Below, in pieces: positions 1-8,153 of a stretch of 64,000 nucleotides of DNA. The notes under the pieces were generated by a model. That model was not told where the DNA came from and searched no databases. It saw only the letters and a program-made list of their open reading frames with translations. Source of the DNA: Pseudodesulfovibrio sp. (lineage in GTDB: Bacteria > Desulfobacterota > Desulfovibrionia > Desulfovibrionales > Desulfovibrionaceae); contig JADGEX010000001.1 in NCBI GenBank assembly GCA_016744135.1, positions 2,243,029 to 2,307,028 on the forward strand, given 5' to 3'. The first letter of the stretch is position 1. Every line of letters starts with the position of its first letter. The position numbers and the translations under genes were made by a program.

Positions 1-1209
1 TTTATTCTCGTGCTGGACAGCCTTGGTATCGGCTGGGCACCGGACGCTGACCGCTTTGGTGATGCCGGCGCTGACACGCTTGGGCATATTGCTGAAAAAT
101 GCGCACGGGGCGAGGCTGATCAGGACGGCCTACGGTCCGGTCCGTTGAATCTGCCGTGCCTGAGCTCTCTCGGCCTTGGACTGGCTGCCCAACTGGTGAC
201 GGGGACAGTGCCTCCCGGTCTGACTTCGCCGGTTTTGCGTGGTCGGTTCGCGGCGGCAAATGAAGTGAGTTTGGGCAAAGACACCCCGAGCGGTCATTGG
301 GAAATGGCTGGAGTGCCGGTTCGTTTTGAATGGGGCTATTTTCCGCCTGAATATCCAAGTTTCCCTGAAACGTTGATTGCTGAGATTGTTGAAAAAGGCA
401 ATCTGTCTGGTGTTTTGGGGAATTGTCACGCATCGGGGACGGAAATTGTCGCCCGATTCGGCGAAGAACATATCCAGTCAGGCAAACCCATTTGTTATAC
501 TTCGGCTGATTCGGTTTTTCAGATTGCGGCCCATGAAGAATATTTCGGGCTGGATCGATTGTTCGCGCTCTGTGAACTCGTGCGAGAATTATTGGAAGGC
601 TATAATATAGGGCGAGTCATTGCCCGTCCTTTTATAGGGGAACCGGGAGCGTTTACACGAACGGCTAACCGTCGGGATTATTCTTTGCCACCACCGTCTC
701 AGACTTTGCTTGATAAGCTCAAGGCCGCGGGTCGTGAGGTCGTTTCCGTGGGTAAAATTGCCGATATTTTTGCGCACCGAGGCCTGACGAAAAAAGTCAA
801 GGCACCGGATTCTGACGGGCTGTTTGATCTGCTGGAAGATGAAGTCGAGAATGCGCCGGATGGTTCGCTTACCTTTGTGAATTTCGTGGAGTTCGATTCT
901 GAATGGGGACATCGCCGGAATGTAACCGGATATGCCGCCGCATTGGAACGAATCGATAAACGAGTGTCTGGGTTGACCGGTCATCTTCGGCCCGGCGACT
1001 TGGCGATCATTACTGCGGACCATGGCTGCGATCCTACTTGGCAGGGAAGTGATCATACCCGTGAGTGCGTGCCTGTGATCTTGTTTGGCCCGGACGTACT
1101 GCCGGGAGCCGATGGCATGCGTGAGACCTTTGCGGACGTGGGGCAGACTGTTGCCATGCACCTTGGCATTGATCCGTTGGACGAGGGCACTCCCATTCCC
1201 TTGAGTTAG
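1..1209 (+). CDS. deoB: Phosphopentomutase, 5'-truncated by the window edge
   Basis: Phosphopentomutase interconverts ribose (or deoxyribose) 1-phosphate and 5-phosphate in nucleoside salvage. It is a cytoplasmic metalloenzyme of the alkaline phosphatase superfamily. The frame is open from base 1 and reads [16 protein letters not shown], matching the family N-terminus with its metal-binding Asp, followed by [14 protein letters not shown]. Other family signatures are [13 protein letters not shown] and the C-terminal metal site [11 protein letters not shown] with DHTRE. A GTG at position 10 could be mistaken for the start, but that would remove the conserved hydrophobic strand and the catalytic Asp context. 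Only the first few residues should be missing, since about 400 residues are present and that is close to the usual length. The gene downstream is convergent. Confidence 0.93.
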   Translation, partial: FILVLDSLGIGWAPDADRFGDAGADTLGHIAEKCARGEADQDGLRSGPLNLPCLSSLGLGLAAQLVTGTVPPGLTSPVLRGRFAAANEVSLGKDTPSGHWEMAGVPVRFEWGYFPPEYPSFPETLIAEIVEKGNLSGVLGNCHASGTEIVARFGEEHIQSGKPICYTSADSVFQIAAHEEYFGLDRLFALCELVRELLEGYNIGRVIARPFIGEPGAFTRTANRRDYSLPPPSQTLLDKLKAAGREVVSVGKIADIFAHRGLTKKVKAPDSDGLFDLLEDEVENAPDGSLTFVNFVEFDSEWGHRRNVTGYAAALERIDKRVSGLTGHLRPGDLAIITADHGCDPTWQGSDHTRECVPVILFGPDVLPGADGMRETFADVGQTVAMHLGIDPLDEGTPIPLS

Positions 1210-1230
1210 GAGAAGTCCGTTTCTGTCAAA

Positions 1231-1268
1231 AAAAACGACCCCACCCGAATGGGCGGAGCCGTTTGAAT
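1231..1268 (-). terminator. Rho-independent terminator of the nfeD-SPFH operon
   Basis: Read on the minus strand this is a 14-bp stem (AAACGGCTCCGCCC with GGGTGGGGTCGTTT, allowing G-U pairs) with an ATTC loop. A run of eight T follows on that strand (positions 1228-1235). It lies just 3' of the SPFH gene, so it most likely ends that operon. It may also act on deoB from the other side, but there is no good T run in that direction. Confidence 0.8.
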
Positions 1269-1286
1269 GGATGATGCTATTAATTT

Positions 1287-2309
1287 TTATTCTACTGCGA
1301 ATCCGCCGACAGTCTGAGGAGACTCCTGCGATTCTGCAGTCTTCTTGGAGGCCGATTTTTTTGGTTTGCCTGTGGGGTTGACCGATGTTTTCTTGATAAT
1401 TTCAGTTGCCGCCGCGACCATGCCGCCCATGTTGGCAAGGTCTGTTGGAATAATCATGGTGTTGTTTTCTTTGGCGAGGTTGCCGAATTCATCGATATAC
1501 TGTTCGGCCACCTTGAGATTCATGGCCTCGGTACCGCCGGGCAAGTTGATGACTTCGGCAACCTTTTGCAGGCCTTGAGCCGTGGCATCGGCAACGAGCA
1601 GAATTTCTTGAGCGCGACCTTGGGCTTCGTTGATACGTTTCTGCTTTTCACCTTCGGAAACCTGCACCGCTTCTTGCCTCAAACCTTCACTTCGGTTGAT
1701 ACGAGACTGACGATCACCTTCGGAAATGGCGATTTCAGCACGTTTTTCACGCTCGGCTCTCATCTGCTGTTCCATGGCGGTCATGACTGTGCTGGGAGGC
1801 GTGATATCTTTGATTTCATAACGCATGACCTTGATGCCCCATTCCTGCGCGGCTTCGTCTACGGCCAGCACGACTGAGGAGTTGATGGTCTCACGTTCTT
1901 CGAAAGTCTTGTCCAGATCGATTTTACCGATGGCGGATCTCAGCGATGTCTGGGCCAGTTGTGAGGCGGCGATGTAATAATTTTCAATGCCATAGCAAGA
2001 CATCTTGGCATCGATGACTCGGATGTAGAGTACGCCGTCAATGGTCACGGATACGTTGTCACGGGTGATGCAGCTTTGGGCCGGGATGTCCATGACTTCT
2101 TCTTTGAGACTGCGTTTGTAGGCGATCTTGTCGATGAACGGGATCAGAATATGCAGGCCCGCGCTGAGGCTTTTTGAGTATTTACCGAGTCGTTCGACAA
2201 CAAAGTGGCTTTTTTGCGGCACCACCACAGCTGTTTTGATGATCAGGGTGATCAGAATGAGTACAAAAACAACGGCTGTGATCAAGGAAGTCAGAGTTGC
2301 GGGATCCAT
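1287..2309 (-). CDS. SPFH/band 7 (stomatin/paraslipin-like) membrane protein
   Basis: This is a 340-residue protein with one N-terminal membrane helix (about residues 8-28, rich in I/L/V). The SPFH domain begins at QKSHFVVERLGKYSKSLSAG and is followed by a long charged, probably coiled-coil region (about 180-260, many E/K/R/Q with SEGDRQSRINRSEGLRQEA). Proteins of this type form oligomeric scaffolds at the inner membrane and often partner with an NfeD protein or a membrane protease. Here the ATG follows the nfeD stop by one base, and its Shine-Dalgarno (GGAG) lies inside the end of nfeD, so the two are probably translationally coupled. The Lys/Ser/Ala-rich tail is typical of low-conservation ends. 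Specific function is not known. Confidence 0.88.
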   Translation of the reverse strand: MDPATLTSLITAVVFVLILITLIIKTAVVVPQKSHFVVERLGKYSKSLSAGLHILIPFIDKIAYKRSLKEEVMDIPAQSCITRDNVSVTIDGVLYIRVIDAKMSCYGIENYYIAASQLAQTSLRSAIGKIDLDKTFEERETINSSVVLAVDEAAQEWGIKVMRYEIKDITPPSTVMTAMEQQMRAEREKRAEIAISEGDRQSRINRSEGLRQEAVQVSEGEKQKRINEAQGRAQEILLVADATAQGLQKVAEVINLPGGTEAMNLKVAEQYIDEFGNLAKENNTMIIPTDLANMGGMVAAATEIIKKTSVNPTGKPKKSASKKTAESQESPQTVGGFAVE

Positions 2310-2310
2310 A

Positions 2311-2772
2311 TTATTTCTCCATTTCTACGATAAAGGCATTGGGGTCTTTTTCGTCACGATGACTGATGCGAACCATTACACCGACGTCTACAGGATCGTC
2401 GCACCGGGCCGACCAGAAGGAACCCAGATATTTGACGCGTCCTGCCTGTGGTGGATGAATTGCCTCCACAACTTCACACCGTGCACCGATTGCTGTGTCT
2501 GCGTCTTCTTCGTCCGAGGAGGAGCCCCCGGCAAAGGTGTCGGCCATGGTTTTGCGAAGCAGGAGGAGCAGAGCCAGGGATGATGCCCCGAACACGATGA
2601 TCTGCATTTGTAGTGAAAAGCCAAAAAAAGCTGTGACCCCGGCAATGATTGCGCCCACGCCGAAGAAAATGACGATGAAGGCGGGCATCACGAATTCTGC
2701 CACGAGGAAGGCCACGCCTACACCGAGCCAGATGAGCCAGAGTATGTTTTCCATTGAGTTGAAATATTCCAT
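2311..2772 (-). CDS. NfeD-family membrane protein
   Basis: This 153-residue protein has two or three tightly packed hydrophobic helices (about residues 9-70: LIWLGVGVAFLVAEFVMPAF, then GVGAIIAGVTAFFGF, then a third). A C-terminal soluble domain of about 60 residues is compatible with the NfeD OB-fold. The start ATG at 2772 has AGGAGG five bases upstream. NfeD proteins are encoded next to stomatin/SPFH partners, exactly as here, and are thought to act with them in membrane organisation or quality control. The family is clear; the substrate or role in this organism cannot be read from sequence. Confidence 0.85.
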   Translation of the reverse strand: MEYFNSMENILWLIWLGVGVAFLVAEFVMPAFIVIFFGVGAIIAGVTAFFGFSLQMQIIVFGASSLALLLLLRKTMADTFAGGSSSDEEDADTAIGARCEVVEAIHPPQAGRVKYLGSFWSARCDDPVDVGVMVRISHRDEKDPNAFIVEMEK

Positions 2773-2947
2773 TGGGCCTCCTGATTAGAGAAAAGTAATA
2801 CCGTTCCCATGTGGTTTTGTCGATACCAATGCCATTCTTGTTGTATGGAGGCTGTGCATCCTGTTTCTCTTGCTTGCCTATCGGTTCAGGCTGGTATACC
2901 GTGCCTTCGCTTCAGTGATACTGAAGACATAAACACATCAGAATAAT

Positions 2948-3400
2948 ATGAAAATCCGAATATCTCTTATAGGTCTCTTTTTCCTTCTTGCTGTACTGCC
3001 TTCCAAGGCCAGCGAGCCGGACTACATGGCGCTTATGGCCCATGATTCCGAGATCAAGGCCATTGCCACGGTTTCTAAGGTTCGACAGATGCGTGGCAAT
3101 CGTGATGGTACGTTTACCCGTGTTTCTTTCAAGCGAGTATATGCGGTCACGCCCTATACCCCCAAAATATTTATCGGTGCGTGCAAAATTCTGAACTACG
3201 CATGGCAGAAACGGTCCAAGGACATTATTTACATCAAGCCCAAAGTTGGCCAGAAAGTGTATGTGACCGTGTCTTCCAACGGCGGAGCTATCACCAGCTT
3301 TACCCGGTTGACACCGGAACTGGACTACGCGGTTCGCAAGGAACCGTTTCGGGTGGAGTATACCCACGGCAAGGCAGTTATCTTGCCCCCCATCGAATAA
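2948..3400 (+). CDS. Secreted protein of unknown function
   Basis: This is a 150-residue protein with a clear Sec signal peptide: MKIR, a hydrophobic stretch to about residue 17, and a likely cleavage after PSKA (about residue 21). The mature part is basic, has no cysteine pair beyond a single Cys, and shows no motif I recognise. A beta-rich, OB-like or SH3-like fold is possible from the pattern of alternating hydrophobics, but that is a guess. There is no strong Shine-Dalgarno; the start is chosen because it gives the signal peptide. It stands alone between the divergent nfeD operon and the arsR cassette. Confidence 0.7.
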   Translation: MKIRISLIGLFFLLAVLPSKASEPDYMALMAHDSEIKAIATVSKVRQMRGNRDGTFTRVSFKRVYAVTPYTPKIFIGACKILNYAWQKRSKDIIYIKPKVGQKVYVTVSSNGGAITSFTRLTPELDYAVRKEPFRVEYTHGKAVILPPIE

Positions 3401-3448
3401 CGGCGTCTGTTTCCATGACGAAATCGGGCGAAATTTTATATCACCCTC

Positions 3449-3481
3449 TTGACTTTGGATAACGGTTGGCTATATTACCAA
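3449..3481 (+). promoter_or_regulatory. Sigma-70-type promoter with overlapping dyad, upstream of arsR-like gene
   Basis: TTGACT (3449-3454), a 16-nt spacer and TATATT (3471-3476) form a good promoter. An imperfect palindrome TTGGCTATATTACCAA (3466-3481) covers the -10 box, which is a common place for an ArsR-family operator. The predicted transcript would start close to 3483, leaving GAGGAG (3491-3496) as ribosome binding site for the ATG at 3506. Operator function is inferred from position and symmetry only. Confidence 0.55.
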
Positions 3482-3505
3482 ATGAGCGACGAGGAGAAAG
3501 CATTC

Positions 3506-3808
3506 ATGAAACAGGACATAGTCACACAGCAGCAGTTTGAAGAGCGAGCCAACGTGGTCAAGGCCATGGCGCATCCCTCTCGGCTGATGATGATCGACGA
3601 ACTCTCCCGGGGCGAGCGGTGCGTGTGCGACCTGCGTGACTTGGTGGGCGCGGATATTTCCACGGTGTCCAAGCATCTCACAGTGCTTAAGAAAGTGGGG
3701 ATTGTGGAAGATGAAAAACGTGGCAAGAATGTCTATTATCGTCTGAAAGTACCGTGTGTGCTTAATTTCTTTCAGTGCATTGAGTCTGTGCTGGCTGCAA
3801 GCAAGTAA
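3506..3808 (+). CDS. ArsR/SmtB-family metal-sensing repressor
   Basis: This is a 100-residue winged-helix repressor. The recognition region is VGADISTVSKHLTVLKKVGIV, cut here only by the reading, and the protein carries the classical metal box CVCDL with Cys39 and Cys41. Such proteins leave DNA on binding As(III), Sb(III) or related thiophilic ions, derepressing an efflux operon. The start at 3506 is chosen because GAGGAG lies nine bases upstream; an earlier in-frame ATG at 3482 would fall on the predicted transcription start. It is the first gene of a five-gene cassette running to 6403 and most likely regulates it. The exact inducer cannot be told. Confidence 0.9.
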   Translation: MKQDIVTQQQFEERANVVKAMAHPSRLMMIDELSRGERCVCDLRDLVGADISTVSKHLTVLKKVGIVEDEKRGKNVYYRLKVPCVLNFFQCIESVLAASK

Positions 3809-3855
3809 TATTTTTTTTGTTCAAACAGTTGGCGAAAACGCCAAGCGAGGGAAGT

Positions 3856-4935
3856 ATGTCTTCATCCAACGATACACATTGCGAGTGTCAGTCCAGCCCC
3901 GGCAAAGGCGGCTCAGGGCACGGGTTTGCGAAATATCTTTTGATCAGTGGTTTGGCCCTGATGGTTTGGTATGGTGTCTATAGTCAACTTTTTCCATTTT
4001 CCGATTGGTTTGCTTATTCCCTGCTTGGGTTGGATATGGGCAGTCATTTGGGTGCAGCTATCCAGTTTTTTGTCTACGACACCCCCAAAGTATTGATGCT
4101 GCTCATATTGGTGGTTTTTCTTGTGGGCATCTTGCGTTCGTTTGTGACCGTGAACTGGACGCGGAGTTTTTTGGCCGGAAAACGTGAATCCGTAGGTAAT
4201 GTCATGGCCGCGCTGCTTGGCGTAGTCACACCGTTTTGTTCCTGTTCCGCAGTCCCATTGTTTATAGGTTTCATGACCGCAGGCATTCCGCTTGGAGTGA
4301 CCTTTTCCTTTCTTATTGCCGCTCCCATGGTCAATGAAATTGCATTGGTCTTGCTTTACGGCCTGCTTGGTTGGAAGATTGCGGCTTTGTATTTTGTCAC
4401 GGGCATAACCATTGCCGTGGTGGCTGGATGGGTGCTCGGACGCATGAACCTTGAGGGGCATGTGGAGGATTGGGTCAAGGAAATCCGTGCTGGCGAAGCT
4501 GCCATGGATGAGAAGATGACGTGGACCGGGCGTTTTGATTACGCCTTGGATTCGGTCAAGGATATCACGGGGCGGGTCTGGAAATTTGTGGTGCTCGGAA
4601 TCGCTGTTGGTGCAGCCATTCATGGCTACGTCCCTGAAGGTCAGCTTGCCGGTATTATGGGTGATGAGGCGTGGTGGTCCGTACCGCTTTCCGTGATTAT
4701 GGGTATTCCCATGTACACGAATGCCGCTGGAGTCATTCCCGTGGTCGAAGCTTTGCTCGGCAAGGGGGCTGCCCTTGGTACGGTCCTCGCCTTTATGATG
4801 TCTGTCATCGCTTTGTCTTTCCCGGAAATGGTCATCCTGCGCAAGGTGCTCAAGCCCCGTCTTATCGCGATATTCATCGCGGTTGTCGGTTGCGGCATTC
4901 TTGTAGTGGGCTATCTTTTCAACGCAATTATTTAA
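3856..4935 (+). CDS. ArsP/SO_0444-type permease (organoarsenical or metal efflux)
   Basis: This polytopic membrane protein of about 359 residues belongs to the permease family PF03773. Two family hallmarks are visible: the cysteine motif PFCSCSAVPLF at the end of a helix and the repeat-like partner motif MGIPMYTNAAGVIPVVEALL. About eight hydrophobic segments can be counted, and the N-terminus has a short Cys/His-containing cytoplasmic tail (DTHCECQ). Family members export trivalent organoarsenicals or have been linked to Cu/Zn efflux. The start ATG at 3856 has GAGG five bases upstream; a TTG 39 bases earlier is less likely. Its position after an ArsR repressor and before two thioredoxin-fold proteins supports a thiol-reactive substrate. 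Confidence 0.85.
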   Translation: MSSSNDTHCECQSSPGKGGSGHGFAKYLLISGLALMVWYGVYSQLFPFSDWFAYSLLGLDMGSHLGAAIQFFVYDTPKVLMLLILVVFLVGILRSFVTVNWTRSFLAGKRESVGNVMAALLGVVTPFCSCSAVPLFIGFMTAGIPLGVTFSFLIAAPMVNEIALVLLYGLLGWKIAALYFVTGITIAVVAGWVLGRMNLEGHVEDWVKEIRAGEAAMDEKMTWTGRFDYALDSVKDITGRVWKFVVLGIAVGAAIHGYVPEGQLAGIMGDEAWWSVPLSVIMGIPMYTNAAGVIPVVEALLGKGAALGTVLAFMMSVIALSFPEMVILRKVLKPRLIAIFIAVVGCGILVVGYLFNAII

Positions 4936-4956
4936 TCAATTATACAGGAGTTAGTT

Positions 4957-5184
4957 ATGAAAATTTTCGTTATGGGCCCCGGCTGCGCCAAGTGTGAACA
5001 GGCCGAAAAAACCGTGCGTGAAGCTGTTGCTGAAGCAGGCATCGACGCTGAAATCGAAAAGGTCAAAGATTTTCAGGAAATAGCTAAATACGGTATTTTT
5101 TCCACGCCTGCCGTAGTTATCGACGGCGAAGTGAAAGTGGTCGGAAAAGCCCCGAGTAAAAAAGACGTCCTGAGCTGGCTGTAA
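4957..5184 (+). CDS. Small thioredoxin-fold redox protein (CAKC)
   Basis: This 75-residue protein of the 'redox-active disulfide protein 2'/thioredoxin_3 type has active-site Cys10-Ala-Lys-Cys13 after a first beta strand (MKIFVMGPG), and a cis-Pro region in IFSTPAVVIDGEV. ATG at 4957 is preceded by CAGGAG. Such small proteins are usually encoded next to ArsP-type permeases, as here, 21 bases downstream of the permease. They are thought to pass electrons or keep the transporter or its substrate reduced. It is cytoplasmic, with no signal peptide. Confidence 0.87.
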   Translation: MKIFVMGPGCAKCEQAEKTVREAVAEAGIDAEIEKVKDFQEIAKYGIFSTPAVVIDGEVKVVGKAPSKKDVLSWL

Positions 5185-5267
5185 ACCATGCAAGATGGGG
5201 CGCGGGTTTTTTTGAAAATAACGATGAGATCGTGGAAGTGGTTTCCAGAACAACGCAGGGAGAATTG

Positions 5268-5696
5268 ATGATTACAAGGAATATGACCGTGTTTTTGCTT
5301 GTTTTGATTCTTGTGGGTATGCCGCTGACGGCACATTCGCAAGGGGAGGTCAAAGCAAAATTCCTTACAGTTTCTCCTGCTGATTTGATCTCTGGAGCTC
5401 CACAGAATGTTCCAATCCTCGGCATGATTACCATGGTGGATATAGGTGCTCACTCCTGTATTCCGTGCAAGATGATGACCCCTGTTATTGAAGAATTGTC
5501 CAAAGAATACGAAGGCCGTGCAGCCATTGTGTTCATTGATGTGTGGGAGCATAGAGCCGAAGCCAAGAAATATGGTATCAAATCTATCCCAACGCAGATA
5601 TTTTATGATGCCGAAGGCAAGGAGCAGTTTCGGCATGTTGGATTTTTTGACAAGGAGAGCATTGTCACCAAGTTGGCTGAACTGGGTGCGAAGTAG
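5268..5696 (+). CDS. Exported thioredoxin-like protein (CIPC)
   Basis: This is a 142-residue protein with a signal peptide or N-terminal membrane anchor (hydrophobic residues about 6-22, likely cleavage near AHS). A thioredoxin fold follows: active site Cys64-Ile-Pro-Cys67 in GAHSCIPCKMMTP, and cis-Pro in YGIKSIPTQIF. The start at 5268 is preferred because AGGGAGA precedes it and the signal peptide then begins directly; a GTG at 5232 would add a non-conserved leader. It acts in the periplasm. The CcdA-like protein encoded nine bases downstream is the natural electron donor. Confidence 0.86.
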   Translation: MITRNMTVFLLVLILVGMPLTAHSQGEVKAKFLTVSPADLISGAPQNVPILGMITMVDIGAHSCIPCKMMTPVIEELSKEYEGRAAIVFIDVWEHRAEAKKYGIKSIPTQIFYDAEGKEQFRHVGFFDKESIVTKLAELGAK

Positions 5697-5704
5697 GCTG
5701 GCCT

Positions 5705-6403
5705 GTGGATCAATTCTTTCTGATTATCAATCAATGGATGGTGAGTGGTACAGCCCTCGCCGCCGTGGGCTGTTTTCTTTGGGGCATGGTGAGCGTTCTT
5801 TTTTCTCCCTGTCACTTGGCGTCCATCCCGCTTATTGTGGGATATGTCGGTGGGCAGAGTGAGATTATCGAAGGCAGAAAGGCCGCTGGATATGCGGTTC
5901 TGTTTACGTTTGGCCTATTTATCACCATAGCTTTGATCGGTATCGTTTGCGCCATGCTTGGCCGGATGATGGGTGACATCGGTTCGTGGTGGTCAATTCT
6001 TGTCGGCCTGATATTGATTTGGGTGGGGTTGGATATGGTGGGTATTGCCAAGTGCTCTATTCCCGGCAGCCTGATGGGGCGATTGAAGCTTAAGGGTTTT
6101 GTCGGAGCTTTTACCCTTGGTCTGGCTTATGGAGTTCTTTCCGGGTCTTGCACCTTTGGTTTTATCGCACCTATTCTTGCCATCATTACGGTGCAAGAGC
6201 AGGTCGCCACCGGCATACTGCTTATCCTGCTCTTTGGCCTTGGACATTGTATTCCCATTGTTGTTGCCGGAAGTTCGACGTCGCTTGTGCGTAAACTTTT
6301 GGAGAGCAACCGTTGGCAACGTGGCGGAACGTTGTTTCGACGTCTTGCTGGAATCCTTATCTGTGTGCTTGGAGGCTATTTCATAGCCCTGCCTTTCGTA
6401 TAG
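5705..6403 (+). CDS. CcdA/DsbD-type transmembrane electron carrier
   Basis: This 232-residue membrane protein has about six helices. Two conserved cysteines mark the family: Cys36 in LFSPCHLASIP and one in the second repeat in LSGSCTFGFIAP, each at the start of a helix and near prolines. Proteins of this type carry reducing equivalents from cytoplasmic thioredoxin across the membrane to periplasmic thioredoxin-like partners. The likely start is GTG at 5705, since no ATG with better context precedes the first helix. It is the last gene of the arsR-permease-thioredoxin cassette, followed by a strong terminator. Confidence 0.85.
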   Translation: MDQFFLIINQWMVSGTALAAVGCFLWGMVSVLFSPCHLASIPLIVGYVGGQSEIIEGRKAAGYAVLFTFGLFITIALIGIVCAMLGRMMGDIGSWWSILVGLILIWVGLDMVGIAKCSIPGSLMGRLKLKGFVGAFTLGLAYGVLSGSCTFGFIAPILAIITVQEQVATGILLILLFGLGHCIPIVVAGSSTSLVRKLLESNRWQRGGTLFRRLAGILICVLGGYFIALPFV

Positions 6404-6419
6404 CCCACAGGATGCAAAA

Positions 6420-6470
6420 CAATAAAGCCCCTCAGTATTCTATTGAATGCAGAGGGGCTTTATTGTTTTG
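6420..6470 (+). terminator. Rho-independent terminator after the ccdA-like gene
   Basis: A 14-bp perfect stem, CAATAAAGCCCCTC (6420-6433) with GAGGGGCTTTATTG (6452-6465), is followed by TTTTG. Because the stem includes AAAGCC on the left, it could work in both directions and also serve the convergent universal stress gene. Confidence 0.85.
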
Positions 6471-6481
6471 TTTTCTCCCCA

Positions 6482-6536
6482 ACTTTTCGTGAAGCGACCC
6501 AAAAAGTTTAGGGAAAAGAGGGAATGGGGGGGGGCT
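6482..6536 (+). repeat. Short relative of the composite intergenic repeat
   Basis: The segment GAAGCGACCCAAAAAGTTTA, followed by GGGAAAAG and a G-rich tract, matches the same section of the composite element at 53362-53411 (AAGGCGACACAAAAAGTTTA, then GGAAAAGG and G-rich) and, on the minus strand, at 15330-15352. The hairpin parts of the full element are missing here. Like the two full copies, it lies between convergent genes. Confidence 0.6.
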
Positions 6537-6546
6537 GGGGGAATCT

Positions 6547-7431
6547 CTATTTACTCACCCACAAAGCTGTGTCGGTGAGTTGGCGCAGGAGATTGATGGA
6601 CACAGAGGTGGGAAACATATTTTCCTTCTTGTTCCGTTTGGTGGTGCCACGTCGTCCAACACCCACCGCGGCGTAGGAGGAGATTGTAGCTTCCTGAATG
6701 ATCGCTTTGACCACGTTCTTGGCCACGACAGACCGGAATTTTATGCGATCTTCGGTGACGCCATTCCCCTTCATGATCTTGACGGCTTTACTGAAATATT
6801 GTTCTGCAATGGTGGTTTCGTAATCCCACTTTGCCGCATGGAACAACGTAAAGGAGTGTCTTTTTTCATCGGCCAGAATGTATGAGGCGTGGTCCGCCAT
6901 ACGCAGGCTGGCATTTGAGCCGTCAAGACACAACAAAATGTTTTGATGCGGGACGCCGGTTGGCCGCTTGCAGACCCAGATGGGAAAATCGATGTCCTGC
7001 CAGATAAGCTCGTGACAGACCGAGTTTTCGAATACCTCTTCGAACCATGTGAACCCCTTTCGGCCAAGCAGCATGGCATCATAGAGACCGCTCCTGCACT
7101 CGTCGATAAGTTCGCGGACTGTGCCTGTTTTGGATTGAACCACCTTAGTGTTCACATTATCACCGGGACAACCGGTCATGTTTTTGAGCCAACGCAGTGC
7201 TTCATCAAGGGCTTTTTCTCCCTTGTCTTTTTTGTGAGCCATGAGTTCGATGAGATCATCTCCCATAGGGGCGAGTGTATCCTCGTGCATGCTCCATGAG
7301 GCGAGTTTTGGGGCGACGTAGAAGAGGGTCAACCTGATGTCGCAGATATCGTCGAACAATTCTTTGAGAAAACGCAGGTTGAAAGAGGCGGCGCGATCAT
7401 CACCGATGGCGAGCAGAAGTTCCTTTTGCAT
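6547..7431 (-). CDS. Tandem universal stress protein (two UspA domains)
   Basis: This 294-residue protein is built from two UspA-like units. The first starts at MQKELLLAIGDDRAASFNLR with a DIRLTLFYVAP strand; the second starts at HQNILLCLDGSNASLRMADH and ends with YAAVGVGRRGTTK, where the GxxGR-like nucleotide loop is only partly conserved. The start at 7431 is chosen for its GGAG at eight bases and because the first strand then begins immediately; a longer frame to 7599 would overlap the upstream gene region. Cytoplasmic stress function is inferred from family. It stands alone, divergent from the DUF4390 gene. Confidence 0.82.
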   Translation of the reverse strand: MQKELLLAIGDDRAASFNLRFLKELFDDICDIRLTLFYVAPKLASWSMHEDTLAPMGDDLIELMAHKKDKGEKALDEALRWLKNMTGCPGDNVNTKVVQSKTGTVRELIDECRSGLYDAMLLGRKGFTWFEEVFENSVCHELIWQDIDFPIWVCKRPTGVPHQNILLCLDGSNASLRMADHASYILADEKRHSFTLFHAAKWDYETTIAEQYFSKAVKIMKGNGVTEDRIKFRSVVAKNVVKAIIQEATISSYAAVGVGRRGTTKRNKKENMFPTSVSINLLRQLTDTALWVSK

Positions 7432-7565
7432 ATGACTGGCTCCGTTGTGAGCGGTTGAGCATGAAAATTGGTTTCCGTTGTCAGGATGATACTTCAACCC
7501 GCAGGGAAAACACAAGGCCGGGCTACTTGTTCTTTGCAACCGCGACTGGTACATCCTTGCAGATA

Positions 7566-8138
7566 ATGACGTACAATGCCCATAAGCGAATCGGGACATT
7601 TTTCGGAATGGTCCTGGCTGCTTTTATATTTACTGGAATTGCTTCTGCCCAGAGTCTGAGCCTTATGGCCCCGTCGCTCGCCAATGTGAATGGCAGGCTG
7701 ACCGCCCGGTTTGGTGTGACGGTGGAAGAGAAGCCGGTCCTCAAAGGCGAGTTGGAAGATGGCGCTGTTCTGGTGCTCAAATGCTCGGTGAACCTTTTTG
7801 AAGAAAATAATTATTGGCTCGATAGTGAACTTGCTTCAGTCCTTTTTAAGAGTGTCATTGAGTTTGATGCATTGAAACGTGAGTTTGTTATGTCGTTGCC
7901 GGATCGAGAAACACCACTACGAAACAAGGATCTCGGTCAATTGCTCGAAGATGGCTGGGGTGTTATTGAAGCAAGCCTTGGATCGTGGGCCTTACTTGAT
8001 CGTGGGACTAAATACAGTCTGCGGTTGCATACTTCCATGACGGAAGAAGACGCGCCCGAAGGCGTCATGCGATATGTGTATTTCTGGTCCTGGGATGCCG
8101 GAGCAGATAATTCTTTTCAGCTTGATTTTACCTACTAG
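7566..8138 (+). CDS. DUF4390 exported protein
   Basis: This is a 190-residue protein with a signal peptide (hydrophobic about residues 11-25, likely cleavage after ASA). The mature region fits the DUF4390 family, with the expected C-terminal beta strands (YVYFWSWD and FQLDFTY). Family members are typically encoded immediately before a NtrY-like histidine kinase, as here with a 15-nt gap, so a sensory or accessory role for that kinase is a fair inference. The ATG at 7566 was chosen to place the signal peptide at the N-terminus; the Shine-Dalgarno is weak, and upstream in-frame starts at 7455 (TTG) and 7461 (ATG) cannot be excluded. Confidence 0.75.
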   Translation: MTYNAHKRIGTFFGMVLAAFIFTGIASAQSLSLMAPSLANVNGRLTARFGVTVEEKPVLKGELEDGAVLVLKCSVNLFEENNYWLDSELASVLFKSVIEFDALKREFVMSLPDRETPLRNKDLGQLLEDGWGVIEASLGSWALLDRGTKYSLRLHTSMTEEDAPEGVMRYVYFWSWDAGADNSFQLDFTY

Positions 8139-8153
8139 GAAAGGCCAAGCCAA

